Part shown: piece by piece, positions 16,120 to 25,545 of the stretch | Layout: each line of letters begins with the position of its first letter | Numbering within the stretch: position 1 is the first letter of the stretch | Program-made: the position numbers and the translations under genes | Assembly: GCA_017640605.1 (NCBI GenBank) | Contig: JAEPQH010000001.1 | Location: forward strand, 1-64,000 | DNA from: Balneolaceae bacterium | Lineage (GTDB): Bacteria; Bacteroidota; Rhodothermia; Balneolales; Balneolaceae | Reading direction: 5' to 3' | DNA: 64,000 nt | Notes under the pieces: generated by a model | Told to the model about the DNA's origin: nothing | The model's database searches: none | What the model saw: only the letters and a program-made list of their open reading frames with translations

Positions 16120-18996
16120 CTAGTTCAAGGTTAATTTTCCTTTTAATTCGATGCGAAATCCATCCTGATCTGTAATTTCTACACTTCCATTCATTCGCTG
16201 TGCTCTCATTTGCATGTTTCGTAATCCTTGGCCGGTTTTTTTAGCACCTTTTCCACTTGTACCGTTATCATGAATTACAAAACTAAATGATGTTCCATTC
16301 GATTGCATCCCAACGTCCACCTTATTGCCATTCGAATATTTTGCAATATTATTAATGGCTTCTTTAAAAATCAGATATAAATTTTCTTTTACAGGAACTG
16401 GAATCCTCTCTTCCATTTTGAGTTCCTCAAAATTATAAGTTACTTCAAATTGTAGCGGCTCCAGTACATTCAGAATGTAATCTTGCATGCGATCGGTTAA
16501 GTCACCGAGTGTATCATTTCGAGCATCAATCGACCAAACAATATCGTCCAGGCTAGTTACAATTTTACGACATTGCTGTCCGATTTGAGTAAGCGATTGC
16601 TTGAACTCAGAGTCCATACTACTTGCTTGCAAAAAATCGGATTGGAGGGCTACCTCGGTCAAACTCGCTCCGACATCATCGTGCAGATCACTGGCAATGC
16701 GAACTCGCATCCGTTCGATATCCACCATTTTCATGTACTGATTATTTCGATAGAATAGGTACAAAATTCCTGCAATTGCACTAATTATTAGTGTGAGAAA
16801 CCACCAGGTAAACCAAAACGGTGGCTTTAATGTAAACTGCACATTAGCAGTGTTATAACTCCATACACCTGAAGAATTTTGTGCTTGAACCTCGAACTTG
16901 TACGAACCCGAAGGTAGCGATGGATAGCGGGCAGTTCTTTCGGTGGTATATTGCCACTCCGGGTCTATATTCGACATTCGATACCGATAGGTTACCAAAT
17001 TTGGAGCTGTAAAATTAATTGCTGAAAAATCGATTTGGATAAAATCTCTATCGTACTCCAAAACAGCATTTACGTTGGTATAGGAACGCCCCGAAGCTCT
17101 GAAATCGGTGATTTTTGCACGTGGTGGAATTTGGTTGCCACGATATTCTTCGGGATAAAATTTTGAAACTCCATCCACTGTACCAAACCATAAATGCTGG
17201 TTCGAATCTTCATACACTGCGCCCAGATTTGCCTCGTTTGCGATTAACCCTTGCTCACTCTGTAATATTTGAATGGCTTCATCTCGAACTGTAGGGTCTG
17301 AACTGTAGTACTTATCAATATCGAGGCGAGCGATTCCATTGTTGGTTCCAATCCAGAAAATTCCGTTGCTGTCTTGTTCAATAAAATATCCAACTCTTCC
17401 CGGTAATCCGTCTTCGAAGGTGATGTCTACAAACTGAACGCCATCAAACCAAGCCACTCCGTTGAACGTAGAAATCCAGATGGTTCCATCGGCATCTTTC
17501 AAAATATCCATTACCCCAATATTCGGTACGCCTTCATTCACTCCGTAAACTTCGAACGAAGCATCTTCCATGCGCGCAACACCGCCATAAGTGGCGATCC
17601 AAAGCGAGCCATCATCCGATTCTACTGAGGCTAACACCGTGTTATCGGGCAAACCTTGCTCGGTGGTAAATTGTGTGTACTCATTTTCATCCCACCTAAC
17701 CAAACCGTCATCATAGGTGCTGATCCAATATCCTCCTTTCTCCGACTCGGTAATGCCTCGTACTTTTCTGAATGGGAAAGTCTCCTCATCGAGATTTATC
17801 AAATTTCCATTTTCCATGTACGAAAGTCCGTCTCGCATTCCTATCCAAGTGCGCTTTTTCGAATCTGTAAATAACGTGTACACCCGGTTATCGAGTAGTC
17901 CCTGCTGAGAATACAGGTATTCGAATACTCCGTTTTTACGTGATATTAATCCACCTCCATAAGTGGCGATCCAAAGTGTTCCCGAGGCATCTTCTGCCAT
18001 AGAGGTAACTAAATTATTCGAAAGCCCGGAGTCAGTATCATAATTCTCGAAATAGGAACCAAGAAATAAACTTGCGCCTCCGCCAAAAGTCCCGAACCAA
18101 ATATTTCCTTCGCGATCCGCTATTGCGGTGTAGACGATTTCCGCGTTTAGTCCTTCTTCGCTTGACAGATTGAAAAATGAACCGTTTCTAAATCTACTAA
18201 CTCCGCCTTCGGTTGCTAGCCATAAATCACCGTTTTCTTGCCAAGCCAAATCACGCACTCGGGCATTTATCAAGCCATCATCCGTAGAGTAATTTGTAAA
18301 CGTGTTCCCATCAAATCGGCTTAAACCATTTCGAGTAGCTATCCATAAAATTTGTTCATTTCGAGGATCAGGTTCTAAATCTCGTATTCTGTTTTCGGGC
18401 AAGCCATCCTGAGTATAAAATGAATTAAAATTACCATTTTTCAATTGCGTAAGTCCATCTCTGGTAGCAAACCAAATCGCACCGTCTGCGGTCTCACTGA
18501 TGTCCCTAACCTGATTCCCAGCTAATCCATTATTGGTGGTATAAATTTCTATCCGATTGTTGATATAGTGCCATACTCCGTTCGATTCGGTCGCAAACCA
18601 CATCCCTCCTTCCGAGTCTTCGTAGATATTTATTACGGTTTGTACATTTAAGCTTTCCAGATTTGGGTCGTTATACACACTATCATCAACTATATATTGG
18701 GCACCGTTTAGCGTACCTACCCAAATTTTTCCATCCGAAGCCTCAAATACTGTTTCGGTTTGGGAACTTAGTAAGCCATCTTCTTCGTAAAAGTATTTGA
18801 ATTCTAAACCATCAAATTTATTGAGCCCAAATCCGGTAGCCATCCACATATATCCGTCAGAATCCTGGATAATATCATGCACAACCGACTCACTTAATCC
18901 TTGTTCGATTGAATAAGTACGAAATGGAAAGGTTTGTGCCATTAGGCTATCGAACCCTAACAAAGTGAGAATAATCAGAATGAAATAGTATTTCAT
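16120..18996 (-). CDS. Two-component sensor histidine kinase with periplasmic beta-propeller
   Basis: About 958 residues from ATG 18996 (the frame opens at 19014). Signal peptide, then some 14 Reg_prop-type repeats (pattern of W-x-A/G-T-x-x-G-x-x-R/x-x-x-G, e.g. GYMWMATGFGLNKFDG) forming two propellers up to about residue 640, a Y_Y_Y domain (about 680-755), one TM (WFTWWFLTLIISAIAGILYL), a HisKA_3 helix with the phospho-His in SDLHDDVGAS, and an HATPase_c domain (N-box EAINNIAKYS, G-box GQGLRNM). Unlike the Bacteroides hybrid sensors, no receiver is fused; the separate NarL-type gene follows. The signal is unknown. Confidence 0.92.
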   Translation of the reverse strand: MKYYFILIILTLLGFDSLMAQTFPFRTYSIEQGLSESVVHDIIQDSDGYMWMATGFGLNKFDGLEFKYFYEEDGLLSSQTETVFEASDGKIWVGTLNGAQYIVDDSVYNDPNLESLNVQTVINIYEDSEGGMWFATESNGVWHYINNRIEIYTTNNGLAGNQVRDISETADGAIWFATRDGLTQLKNGNFNSFYTQDGLPENRIRDLEPDPRNEQILWIATRNGLSRFDGNTFTNYSTDDGLINARVRDLAWQENGDLWLATEGGVSRFRNGSFFNLSSEEGLNAEIVYTAIADREGNIWFGTFGGGASLFLGSYFENYDTDSGLSNNLVTSMAEDASGTLWIATYGGGLISRKNGVFEYLYSQQGLLDNRVYTLFTDSKKRTWIGMRDGLSYMENGNLINLDEETFPFRKVRGITESEKGGYWISTYDDGLVRWDENEYTQFTTEQGLPDNTVLASVESDDGSLWIATYGGVARMEDASFEVYGVNEGVPNIGVMDILKDADGTIWISTFNGVAWFDGVQFVDITFEDGLPGRVGYFIEQDSNGIFWIGTNNGIARLDIDKYYSSDPTVRDEAIQILQSEQGLIANEANLGAVYEDSNQHLWFGTVDGVSKFYPEEYRGNQIPPRAKITDFRASGRSYTNVNAVLEYDRDFIQIDFSAINFTAPNLVTYRYRMSNIDPEWQYTTERTARYPSLPSGSYKFEVQAQNSSGVWSYNTANVQFTLKPPFWFTWWFLTLIISAIAGILYLFYRNNQYMKMVDIERMRVRIASDLHDDVGASLTEVALQSDFLQASSMDSEFKQSLTQIGQQCRKIVTSLDDIVWSIDARNDTLGDLTDRMQDYILNVLEPLQFEVTYNFEELKMEERIPVPVKENLYLIFKEAINNIAKYSNGNKVDVGMQSNGTSFSFVIHDNGTSGKGAKKTGQGLRNMQMRAQRMNGSVEITDQDGFRIELKGKLTLN

Positions 18997-19073
18997 GAGC
19001 ATAAGGTAATGCAAAAACCAACTGTTTAGTAGATAATGTTTAATTGCAATAAAGTTTGCTCTATTTTTGAGGC

Positions 19074-20450
19074 ATGAAATCTTATAATTCGCAATCGGTT
19101 CCTTCCGGCTTACAAGTTAAAGTGAGCAAACATGGTTCACCACGAATCGCACAACTGCTAAAAAATACTGTGTTTGGCACTGAGGGTAAATTGCAATATC
19201 GCCAGCGCGAGATTGCAGAAAGAATGCGTACTCAAGCAAATTTACAATTTATTGAGATTTTAAAAGCTCAACGTGTACTTGGCACCGTTGGTATGGCTCG
19301 CCGACCTGTTTACCATGGCGATGACTACATGAACACGTTATATGTTCGATATTTATCTATTGCCCGGCAGTTTAAGCGGAAAACCGCCAATGAAAACAGG
19401 AAGCGCGTTCGTTCAACGGCAAAAAAAGGTATGCTACGCGAGCTGATTGGTAATGAGATAACTCACCATTTTGAGGCTCCCTTTCATGAAAAAGATATGA
19501 AAGGAGCATTTTACGCATACGTTGAATCTGCAAATTCGAATTCCCGAAATCTTTGCTCGTCGATGGGATTTAGGCCCACTCGCAAAGTAGAAACCTTACT
19601 CTTTAGTAGGTTTAATCCGAAGCAAAACAAGAACATTCTGAACGCGGGATTAAACGCACAAGATGAAATCAAAAAGCAGCTCAAAGAATTTTATAAGGAT
19701 TACTCTTTTTATTTCGAAGATCGAATTTTTAACACCGGCTTCTATTTGATTTATCAAAAACAGGGGGAAATAATTGGGGGAATCAGAGCCGTTCCGGTTC
19801 ACTGGCAACTTGTTGACTATCCAGGTTTTGAAGGCTGGTTAATGCGAGATTTTCTTCCCTATCTCCCATTTACAAATCGATTATTCGAACCAAATTCGTT
19901 CAAATTTCTAGCTTTCGATTACGCCTGGCACAAAAAAGAAAAAGAGCATTTAATTCCGGAATTGATGTCGCATTGCTGCTCTCTTTTTGGAATTAATGTG
20001 GGCATGATTTGGGGAGACACCCACTCTGAGTTAATCACCAATCTTAAAGCGAGTGCTCAGCTTGGTTTTTTACATTCGGTAGTAGGTTCAGTGTACGCTG
20101 ATTTGATGCTTCGACCTATTAATATGGATTTGACTGAGCCGAGTGATTCGGGAGATTCGGGTGATTCGGGTGATTCGGGTGATTCGGGTGATTCGGGTGA
20201 TTCGGGAGATTCGGGTGATTCGGGTGATTCGGGTGATTCGGGTGATTCGGGTGATTCGGGTGATTCGGGTGATTCGGGTGAGGAAGCTGATCAAGATGAA
20301 TCAAAAGATCAAGAAAGCAAACAAATTTCAAAATTGGAGGAATCTGAGGAATCTGAGGTAGAAACTACGATTCCTGTGAATGAAGAGTTGGAGCACTGGA
20401 AAAAAATTATGGCACGACCTGTTTTTGTGAGTGCTTTAGATATGACTTAG
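19074..20450 (+). CDS. GNAT-like protein with C-terminal (Asp-Ser-Gly)15 tail
   Basis: A 458-residue protein. The N-terminal 350 residues look like a tandem acetyltransferase (GNAT) fold: YVRYLSIARQF and AYVESANSNSRNLCSSMGF resemble GNAT motifs A and B (acyl-CoA binding followed by an S-x-x-L-x-x-x-x-G-F helix), and a second copy GGIRAVPVHWQ to ASAQLGFLHS. No signal peptide, so cytoplasmic. Residues 358-402 are 15 perfect Asp-Ser-Gly repeats, followed by an acidic Glu/Asp/Ser/Lys linker and a final conserved-looking segment LEHWKKIMARPVFVSALDM. The substrate is unknown. It is monocistronic, with a 4-bp convergent overlap with the 12-TM gene. Confidence 0.55.
   Translation: MKSYNSQSVPSGLQVKVSKHGSPRIAQLLKNTVFGTEGKLQYRQREIAERMRTQANLQFIEILKAQRVLGTVGMARRPVYHGDDYMNTLYVRYLSIARQFKRKTANENRKRVRSTAKKGMLRELIGNEITHHFEAPFHEKDMKGAFYAYVESANSNSRNLCSSMGFRPTRKVETLLFSRFNPKQNKNILNAGLNAQDEIKKQLKEFYKDYSFYFEDRIFNTGFYLIYQKQGEIIGGIRAVPVHWQLVDYPGFEGWLMRDFLPYLPFTNRLFEPNSFKFLAFDYAWHKKEKEHLIPELMSHCCSLFGINVGMIWGDTHSELITNLKASAQLGFLHSVVGSVYADLMLRPINMDLTEPSDSGDSGDSGDSGDSGDSGDSGDSGDSGDSGDSGDSGDSGDSGDSGEEADQDESKDQESKQISKLEESEESEVETTIPVNEELEHWKKIMARPVFVSALDMT
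20145..20279 (+). repeat. In-frame 9-bp tandem repeat, 15 units
   Basis: Fifteen perfect GATTCGGGT units encode Asp-Ser-Gly; only units 1 and 7 differ, both ending GGA. The matching variants six units apart suggest a six-unit block was duplicated. Because the unit is 9 bp, copy-number change alters tail length without frameshift. All six frames stay open here, producing spurious reading frames on both strands. Confidence 0.97.
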
Positions 20451-21655
20451 TTTCGAGCAGACTTCCACATCAAAATCAGATACCAGATTGCTGAAATAAC
20501 AGGCAGAGCAGCAACAGCTGTCATCGATTGGAAGATCCAAATTCCTTTCATCGTAACCGGAATCAGGTTTGTAGGCAAGATTAAGGAAACCAACACGACT
20601 AAGCAGGAAATTACCATCCCCAGGTAAATTTTATGGTTTATTTGGTAACGCTGACAAATCCAACCAAATCCTGTTAACGTAAATGCCCCTAATAAGAGAA
20701 TATGCAGGTAGAGTACTCTTAAATTGTGATCCGACAGCCAGATTTCATTAGGGAAAACCGATATTATTAATCGAAAAAGAGCCTTTATCGCCAATAAGAT
20801 AATGGGCCATTTCCAAATGGAATTACTTAAGGTATTGGATTTGAATGCTCCATAAATAAAAGCTAACAGACCAATGGACGATATTAAACCACCAATTCTT
20901 GCCGACCACAATAGCTCCAGACTCAGCATAGAACTTGGCAAACCATATGCGAATGAAAGTGGCGCTCCAATTGCAATTAAAGTCATTATGGTTCCTTGAG
21001 AGATACGGAAAACTTCCGGTTTTAAATCCATGGCATGTACGATAATGCCAATTATCACAAGTACTACCCACCCTTCAGTGAAAGTACCCAAGAAAAAGTG
21101 AGTAAGTGCTTTCGGTAAAAGTACATTTTGCACCTCAACAAACTGAAGCACTCCTACGCCCCAGGCTCCAAATGAACTAACGATAAGCATCAATAATGCT
21201 ACCGAAAACCAGGAATGGTACTCATTCGTCGATTCTTTTTTAGATCGCCAATAGCCGATGGCAAATAGGTACCACGCAATCATTACAAATGAAGATGCAA
21301 TTGCAGCTAACGGTAAGTTTGCGCTACCAAACGCAACTGGGTGATATCCCCACATCAAAAAAAACACAAAGGTAATGGGTGATAAAATCACTATTGCCCA
21401 CAATGCTAAGCTTTGTAGTCGGTTTGAAGTGTGTGCAAAGCCATCGTTCAAATTATTGTTCGCAACCAAAAATGGGATCAAACCTGCCCAACCAAAGAAC
21501 ATTAAATGAGAATGAGCATGGCGGACATTCTGCAGGCTTAATCCAAATAAATCGACACCAAGCATGCCCGCCCTAAAAAGTACACCGGTACAACCTGCGA
21601 TCACAAAAAAAAGGACTGCAAAGCGCCAAAACACTCGGTTGGTTGGAGTACTCAT
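20447..21655 (-). CDS. Multi-pass membrane protein (about 12 TM) linked to the nos cluster, NnrS/heme-copper-oxidase-I-like
   Basis: About 402 residues, almost wholly hydrophobic helices (roughly 12). Histidines lie in or near membrane segments: RHAHSHLMFFGW (about 46-57), LTHFFLGTFTEGW and HNLRVLYLHILLLG. Such His placement recalls NnrS and cytochrome-oxidase-subunit-I-like proteins that bind haem or copper and are common near denitrification genes. It is last in the nos gene row, 10-16 bases after ric, which supports a role in nitrogen-oxide metabolism or its repair. The ATG at 21655 is chosen over GTG 21661. Exact family uncertain. Confidence 0.5.
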   Translation of the reverse strand: MSTPTNRVFWRFAVLFFVIAGCTGVLFRAGMLGVDLFGLSLQNVRHAHSHLMFFGWAGLIPFLVANNNLNDGFAHTSNRLQSLALWAIVILSPITFVFFLMWGYHPVAFGSANLPLAAIASSFVMIAWYLFAIGYWRSKKESTNEYHSWFSVALLMLIVSSFGAWGVGVLQFVEVQNVLLPKALTHFFLGTFTEGWVVLVIIGIIVHAMDLKPEVFRISQGTIMTLIAIGAPLSFAYGLPSSMLSLELLWSARIGGLISSIGLLAFIYGAFKSNTLSNSIWKWPIILLAIKALFRLIISVFPNEIWLSDHNLRVLYLHILLLGAFTLTGFGWICQRYQINHKIYLGMVISCLVVLVSLILPTNLIPVTMKGIWIFQSMTAVAALPVISAIWYLILMWKSARN

Positions 21656-21671
21656 TCTCACTCGCTTATTT

Positions 21672-22364
21672 TTACACAGATTGCGCCATGTGTTCTACTT
21701 TTGCAAAAAGCACATTGTTTTCAAGATGGACGTGTTTGTGTAAATCATCTTGAAATTCCTGTAAGGTTTTAAAGTAAATTTGATAGGATGAACAGGCTCT
21801 TTCCGGAAATTGGAATCCATTGCTAAGCTCACTTAACTGCTCCATTATCGAGCCCGCTGCTTCGTGTTCGTCCTCCAGTTCAGAAATCAATAATTCTTCC
21901 ATTTCTGATGAAACCCCTTCAGCCTCCCATTGCTTTATCAAAGGAAAAGTATGTTGTTCTTCTTTGTTTAAATGGCTGATCATCTCATCATTTAAATCAT
22001 TTACCAGCTGATTCATTTTGATCAACTCCGGACGCTCATATCCGTGAACTCGAGCCACTTTTCCGGCTAGAAATAAGAGATAAGGTAGCTTCTCAAGCAC
22101 GTATTTGTGATGATTGTTTATGATGTAATCAATCAAAAAACCGGGCGACCAATCATTATATCGATGCTCCTCGGCTCGATTAATCGTAGCAGTTTGGATA
22201 GCGCTAAGAACATCCTCTAGCTCGATCTTTTTCGATGAACATGCTTCAGCCAAACTTTTTTTACCTCCGCAGCAATACTCGAGTCCAAATTGTTTGAAAA
22301 CAAAAGCAGTTCGATAATCTTCGGCTACAATTTCGCCAATTGGTTTTTGTTCAAATGATGTCAT
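21672..22364 (-). CDS. ric: Iron-sulfur cluster repair di-iron protein RIC (ScdA/YtfE)
   Basis: A 230-residue protein. The N-terminal DUF542 domain (about 1-60) has the signature FGLEYCCGGKKSL with paired cysteines. A hemerythrin-like four-helix domain follows, with di-iron ligands visible as HHKYV, HGYE, HLNKEEQHTF, EDEHEAAG and HVHLENN. RIC proteins rebuild Fe-S clusters damaged by nitric oxide or peroxide. It lies in the nos gene row between nosY and the 12-TM gene, consistent with defence against nitrogen oxides made during denitrification. Confidence 0.92.
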   Translation of the reverse strand: MTSFEQKPIGEIVAEDYRTAFVFKQFGLEYCCGGKKSLAEACSSKKIELEDVLSAIQTATINRAEEHRYNDWSPGFLIDYIINNHHKYVLEKLPYLLFLAGKVARVHGYERPELIKMNQLVNDLNDEMISHLNKEEQHTFPLIKQWEAEGVSSEMEELLISELEDEHEAAGSIMEQLSELSNGFQFPERACSSYQIYFKTLQEFQDDLHKHVHLENNVLFAKVEHMAQSV

Positions 22365-22383
22365 TTTGATAAAATATTTAGAG

Positions 22384-23166
22384 TTAAAAGTCTTTTGAGG
22401 TTGCTATCCTAAGAACCAGTCCACTTGGTAAAAGCGACCAGATTGCAAGCAAAGTGAATGAAATGCTGATGCCAACGACTGTCCCGAAAAATTTCTGGTA
22501 TAGAGCTCCGGTATATCCTAAAAGTGCAGATATATCCAATTTTAAAAGGATCAGAATTCTGGAAAGGTCAATGGGATTTAGTACGGTACTTACCAGTGAG
22601 AAAGTATCGAGCGGGTAATCCTGAAATTGCATCATAATTACCAACAGCATTCCGTCGTAGAGAATGGCGAAAATAAGCCACATCAGCAGTGCATAGCCAA
22701 ATCCCTTCACTTTATTGTCGTTTTTTAGTGCGATGATGTACGCCAATCCCACGAAAATGAAGGTAAGTACCACGCCATCAACCAAAAGAATGAGGAAATC
22801 GAAAATGGCGTCGGAATAGAGTAATCCATAGAATAAAAACGGTATTCCCAAGCCTAGTACTAAACTCAAACTAAGTGAAATACAAAGCCCATAAAGTTGT
22901 CCTAAAAAAATGGTGCTTCGTTTTAAAGGATGAGCAAGTAACAATTCGGTAAAGTCGGAGGAATTGTAATAGAAGATGACGCCAAAAATGGTGCCTACCA
23001 GAGGAGCCAGAATCAGCAAAATATTCATTAGCGAGATGATGGCACTACTAAGATCATTACTTAAAAAAAGCAGCGCTGTACTAGTTAGCATAAAAAAGAG
23101 CATGTAAAAAATACTCCATCTGCTTCGGAGTAAATCATAAAATGTATATCTAATAATATTAAGCAT
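22384..23166 (-). CDS. nosY: NosY-type ABC permease
   Basis: A 260-residue membrane protein with six predicted helices (e.g. FYMLFFMLTSTALLFL, LILAPLVGTIFGVIFYY, LPSGLVLRIA at the end). The ABC-2 type topology and position after the ATPase gene (8-bp overlap) identify it as NosY of the NosDFY complex. That complex uses ATP to supply the copper/sulfide site of nitrous oxide reductase. Its motif FTELLLAHPLKRS resembles the coupling helix of this permease class. Confidence 0.88.
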   Translation of the reverse strand: MLNIIRYTFYDLLRSRWSIFYMLFFMLTSTALLFLSNDLSSAIISLMNILLILAPLVGTIFGVIFYYNSSDFTELLLAHPLKRSTIFLGQLYGLCISLSLSLVLGLGIPFLFYGLLYSDAIFDFLILLVDGVVLTFIFVGLAYIIALKNDNKVKGFGYALLMWLIFAILYDGMLLVIMMQFQDYPLDTFSLVSTVLNPIDLSRILILLKLDISALLGYTGALYQKFFGTVVGISISFTLLAIWSLLPSGLVLRIATSKDF

Positions 23167-23866
23167 GTTGATCCTCCATTAAACGTGCAATCGCACTCTC
23201 TAAACCTTCGGTGTTTGTAGTTGATGTTAGCTTTTCAATGCTACCTTGATAATGAATATGGCCCTCCAGTAGAAACACCACTTCATCGGCCACTTCTTCC
23301 ACAAAATTTAAAATGTGCGATGTAACTAGAATGGTTTTTCCGGCTTCTTTTTGTTCAGCAATTAATTGCTTTAGAATTCTGAGTGCAATAGGATCTAAAC
23401 CGGTTGTGGGTTCGTCTAAAATCAGGTAATCGGCATCGAACATGAGAGCCATCACAATGTTGATTTTTTGCCTCGTTCCCCCCGAAAGGTGTTGTAGTTT
23501 TTTATCCAGATATTCATCCAGTTTAAATCGCTCGATGAGTTCACCGGCATTATTATTGGATGCGCGCACAGAGCTCACCATTTTAAGTAACTCACGAGCT
23601 GTTAAATTTTCGGGAAAGCGTGCAATCTGAGGCAAATATCCAATGTTATTTCGATACTCTGCTTTTCCATTTAAGCGGTAATTATCGAGATGAATGCTTC
23701 CTGAATCCGGAAAAACCATGCCTAACAGTGATTTGATTAAGGTAGTTTTTCCCGAACCATTGGGACCTAATACCGCCGTTACTTTTCCCTGTGGCACTTC
23801 AAAGTCGATGCCTTTCAAAACCTCGAGTTGGCCAAATTTCTTTTTTATGTTCTTGAATTCAATCAT
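23159..23866 (-). CDS. nosF: NosF-type ABC ATPase
   Basis: A 235-residue ATPase with Walker A GPNGSGKTT (about 34-42), Q-loop GYLPQIARFPENLT, signature LSGGTRQK, Walker B YLILDEPTTGLD and H-loop VTSH. The start overlaps the end of nosD by 4 bases (ATGA) and its end overlaps nosY by 8, so nosD-nosF-nosY are translationally coupled. It drives NosY in maturation of the catalytic Cu centre of NosZ. Confidence 0.92.
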   Translation of the reverse strand: MIEFKNIKKKFGQLEVLKGIDFEVPQGKVTAVLGPNGSGKTTLIKSLLGMVFPDSGSIHLDNYRLNGKAEYRNNIGYLPQIARFPENLTARELLKMVSSVRASNNNAGELIERFKLDEYLDKKLQHLSGGTRQKINIVMALMFDADYLILDEPTTGLDPIALRILKQLIAEQKEAGKTILVTSHILNFVEEVADEVVFLLEGHIHYQGSIEKLTSTTNTEGLESAIARLMEDQHA

Positions 23867-25101
23867 GATGGCACTCTCATTAATGGTGAATTATCGATTA
23901 AATCAACCGGGGTAAATACCGGAGCTACGTTTTCTGTAAAGTTGATGAGATCCACAAAAAAGCTGCGAAGTAACACAATACTTTCTGGAGTTTTATTTAC
24001 CACATAAGAAAACAGTTTCACCGGCCGATGCGGCACATCGCCGATGCCATCTTTATTTAAATCATATCCCGAATAGGTACTCCAGTAATTTCCGGTAAAC
24101 TCATTATCGTTTAGCCGGCTGTTAAATGAAACATCGAAGGAATTGTTAGAAAAAGCGTTGCTAAGAAACTTATTAGAATAACAACCTCCCGACATTTTAA
24201 CACCCCAGCCATTAGCCGAAAGTTTGTTGTGTTGATAAGTGATTCGCGATGAACCTTCTACCGCAATAGCTACGGTGTTTTCATCAAAAGTATTACCGGT
24301 TATTTCGGCGTCATAGATTTCTTTTAGTAACAAACCGAAAGAGGCTGTTCCCCAATTATTTAAAAAGTGGTTGTCTTTCATTTCGATGAATTTTGAAAAC
24401 ATCACCGCAACACCCGCTCCGTTTTTTGTAAAGGTGTTGTTACTGTACGCATTGTTATTGCTGAACATAAAGTGCAATCCGTACCTAATATTATTCTCGC
24501 TCAAATTGTTAACAACTTCCGAGTTGTCTACAAATTCGAGGTAGATGCCATCGCGCAAATTTCGGATTTCATTTTCGGTAATCACAAGTTCTTTACTCTT
24601 CCAGGCATGTATTCCATTTCCTGAATAGAACTCCATTTCCGACTCGCCGGATAGCTTATTATTTGTGATCCTTCCTTTCGAACTTCCTTCAATCAAGAAG
24701 CCAAAAAATGCATCTTCTACTGTCAACCGATTGAGGGTAAAGTGTTTGGTATTGGATACGTGAACGGCAGCATATTCTTCGGTGTGAGACAGCCCTACAT
24801 GTCGAAGGGTTAATCCTGAAATGGTAGCATTCGTAGTTTGCACTTTGAGAATGGTTCCTTGCTTTTGTCCATCTATTATCGCCCCGTTTTCACCTAAAAT
24901 TGTCAAAGGCTTGCCAATGGCGATGTTGTATTCAAAATAGACTCCTTCCTCAACAAACACGGTATCATAAGCTGTTGCCAAATCTATACCCTGTTGAATC
25001 GAACTTATGGTACATGTTGTGCAGACAGTAATCTGTGCTTGTACACATAGTGATGTAATAAAAATGGTCATGAATCCTGCTATTAACCTTTTATTTGTCA
25101 T
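23863..25101 (-). CDS. nosD: NosD, periplasmic beta-helix maturation protein
   Basis: A 412-residue exported protein (signal peptide ends near residue 22, SLCVQA). From about residue 65 it is a right-handed parallel beta-helix of CASH/NosD repeats: recurring N-x-x-S/x-x-N-x-x-x-x-N ladders such as ITNNKLSG, VITENEIRNL, AYSNNTFTKN and NEFTGNYWSTYSGYDLNKDGIGD, the last being a typical NosD terminal element. NosD docks on NosFY and hands copper or sulfide to NosZ. Two cysteines in TVCTTCTIS (about 25-33) may be metal-related but lie close to the mature N-terminus. Confidence 0.92.
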   Translation of the reverse strand: MTNKRLIAGFMTIFITSLCVQAQITVCTTCTISSIQQGIDLATAYDTVFVEEGVYFEYNIAIGKPLTILGENGAIIDGQKQGTILKVQTTNATISGLTLRHVGLSHTEEYAAVHVSNTKHFTLNRLTVEDAFFGFLIEGSSKGRITNNKLSGESEMEFYSGNGIHAWKSKELVITENEIRNLRDGIYLEFVDNSEVVNNLSENNIRYGLHFMFSNNNAYSNNTFTKNGAGVAVMFSKFIEMKDNHFLNNWGTASFGLLLKEIYDAEITGNTFDENTVAIAVEGSSRITYQHNKLSANGWGVKMSGGCYSNKFLSNAFSNNSFDVSFNSRLNDNEFTGNYWSTYSGYDLNKDGIGDVPHRPVKLFSYVVNKTPESIVLLRSFFVDLINFTENVAPVFTPVDLIDNSPLMRVPS

Positions 25102-25124
25102 GACTTTCCTCTATTCGTTTTCCC

Positions 25125-25544
25125 TCATTTGATGTGTTTTCTGATGGTTTCCCAGGTATACAAAGTTCCATCAAAGCCCACATTTAATGCATCTTCACCC
25201 GTTGCAAACGCTGATAAATTTGCTCCCATCGGGCTTGGCAATCGAGGCGCGATTAAATAGGTAGCTTCCGAAGCATTCAAATAACTTCCCGGATTGTTGA
25301 AATCCATAACTACAATTTGATCAGCGTTTTCGCCATAGAATTCAAGACTTCGAAGCATGCATTCAATCGAGTCGTACACATATACTTTTCCTGTATTGGT
25401 GACAATCTGAGCTGCATGTTTGTCGTCCATTATTGTCATGCTGCAGAACTCACAATTTTCATGACCATACATAATTTCTTTAGGACCTTTTTGACATGAC
25501 GTAATCAAAAAACATATACCAACTATTAACCAAAGCGTTTTCAT
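25125..25544 (-). CDS. nosL: NosL copper chaperone lipoprotein
   Basis: A 139-residue lipoprotein (LITSC, Cys17). The NosL Cu(I)-binding motif is visible as ENCEFCSMTI (Cys31, Cys34, Met36), followed by KVYVYDSIECML with Cys62. NosL delivers Cu(I) to the nitrous oxide reductase maturation system. The gene sits between the four-TM gene (1-base gap) and nosD (23-base gap), all on the minus strand. Confidence 0.92.
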   Translation of the reverse strand: MKTLWLIVGICFLITSCQKGPKEIMYGHENCEFCSMTIMDDKHAAQIVTNTGKVYVYDSIECMLRSLEFYGENADQIVVMDFNNPGSYLNASEATYLIAPRLPSPMGANLSAFATGEDALNVGFDGTLYTWETIRKHIK

Positions 25545-25545
25545 T

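Noticed and set aside
20145-20279. CRISPR or VNTR array outside a gene
   Set aside because: The 9-bp units are contiguous, lack spacers and lie in frame within a coding gene.
20088-20361. Open frames in several phases (Ile-Thr-Arg, Asn-His-Pro and Val-Ile-Arg repeats) across the 9-bp array
   Set aside because: They are the same repeat read in other frames and strands. Only the Asp-Ser-Gly frame is joined to a real N-terminal domain.
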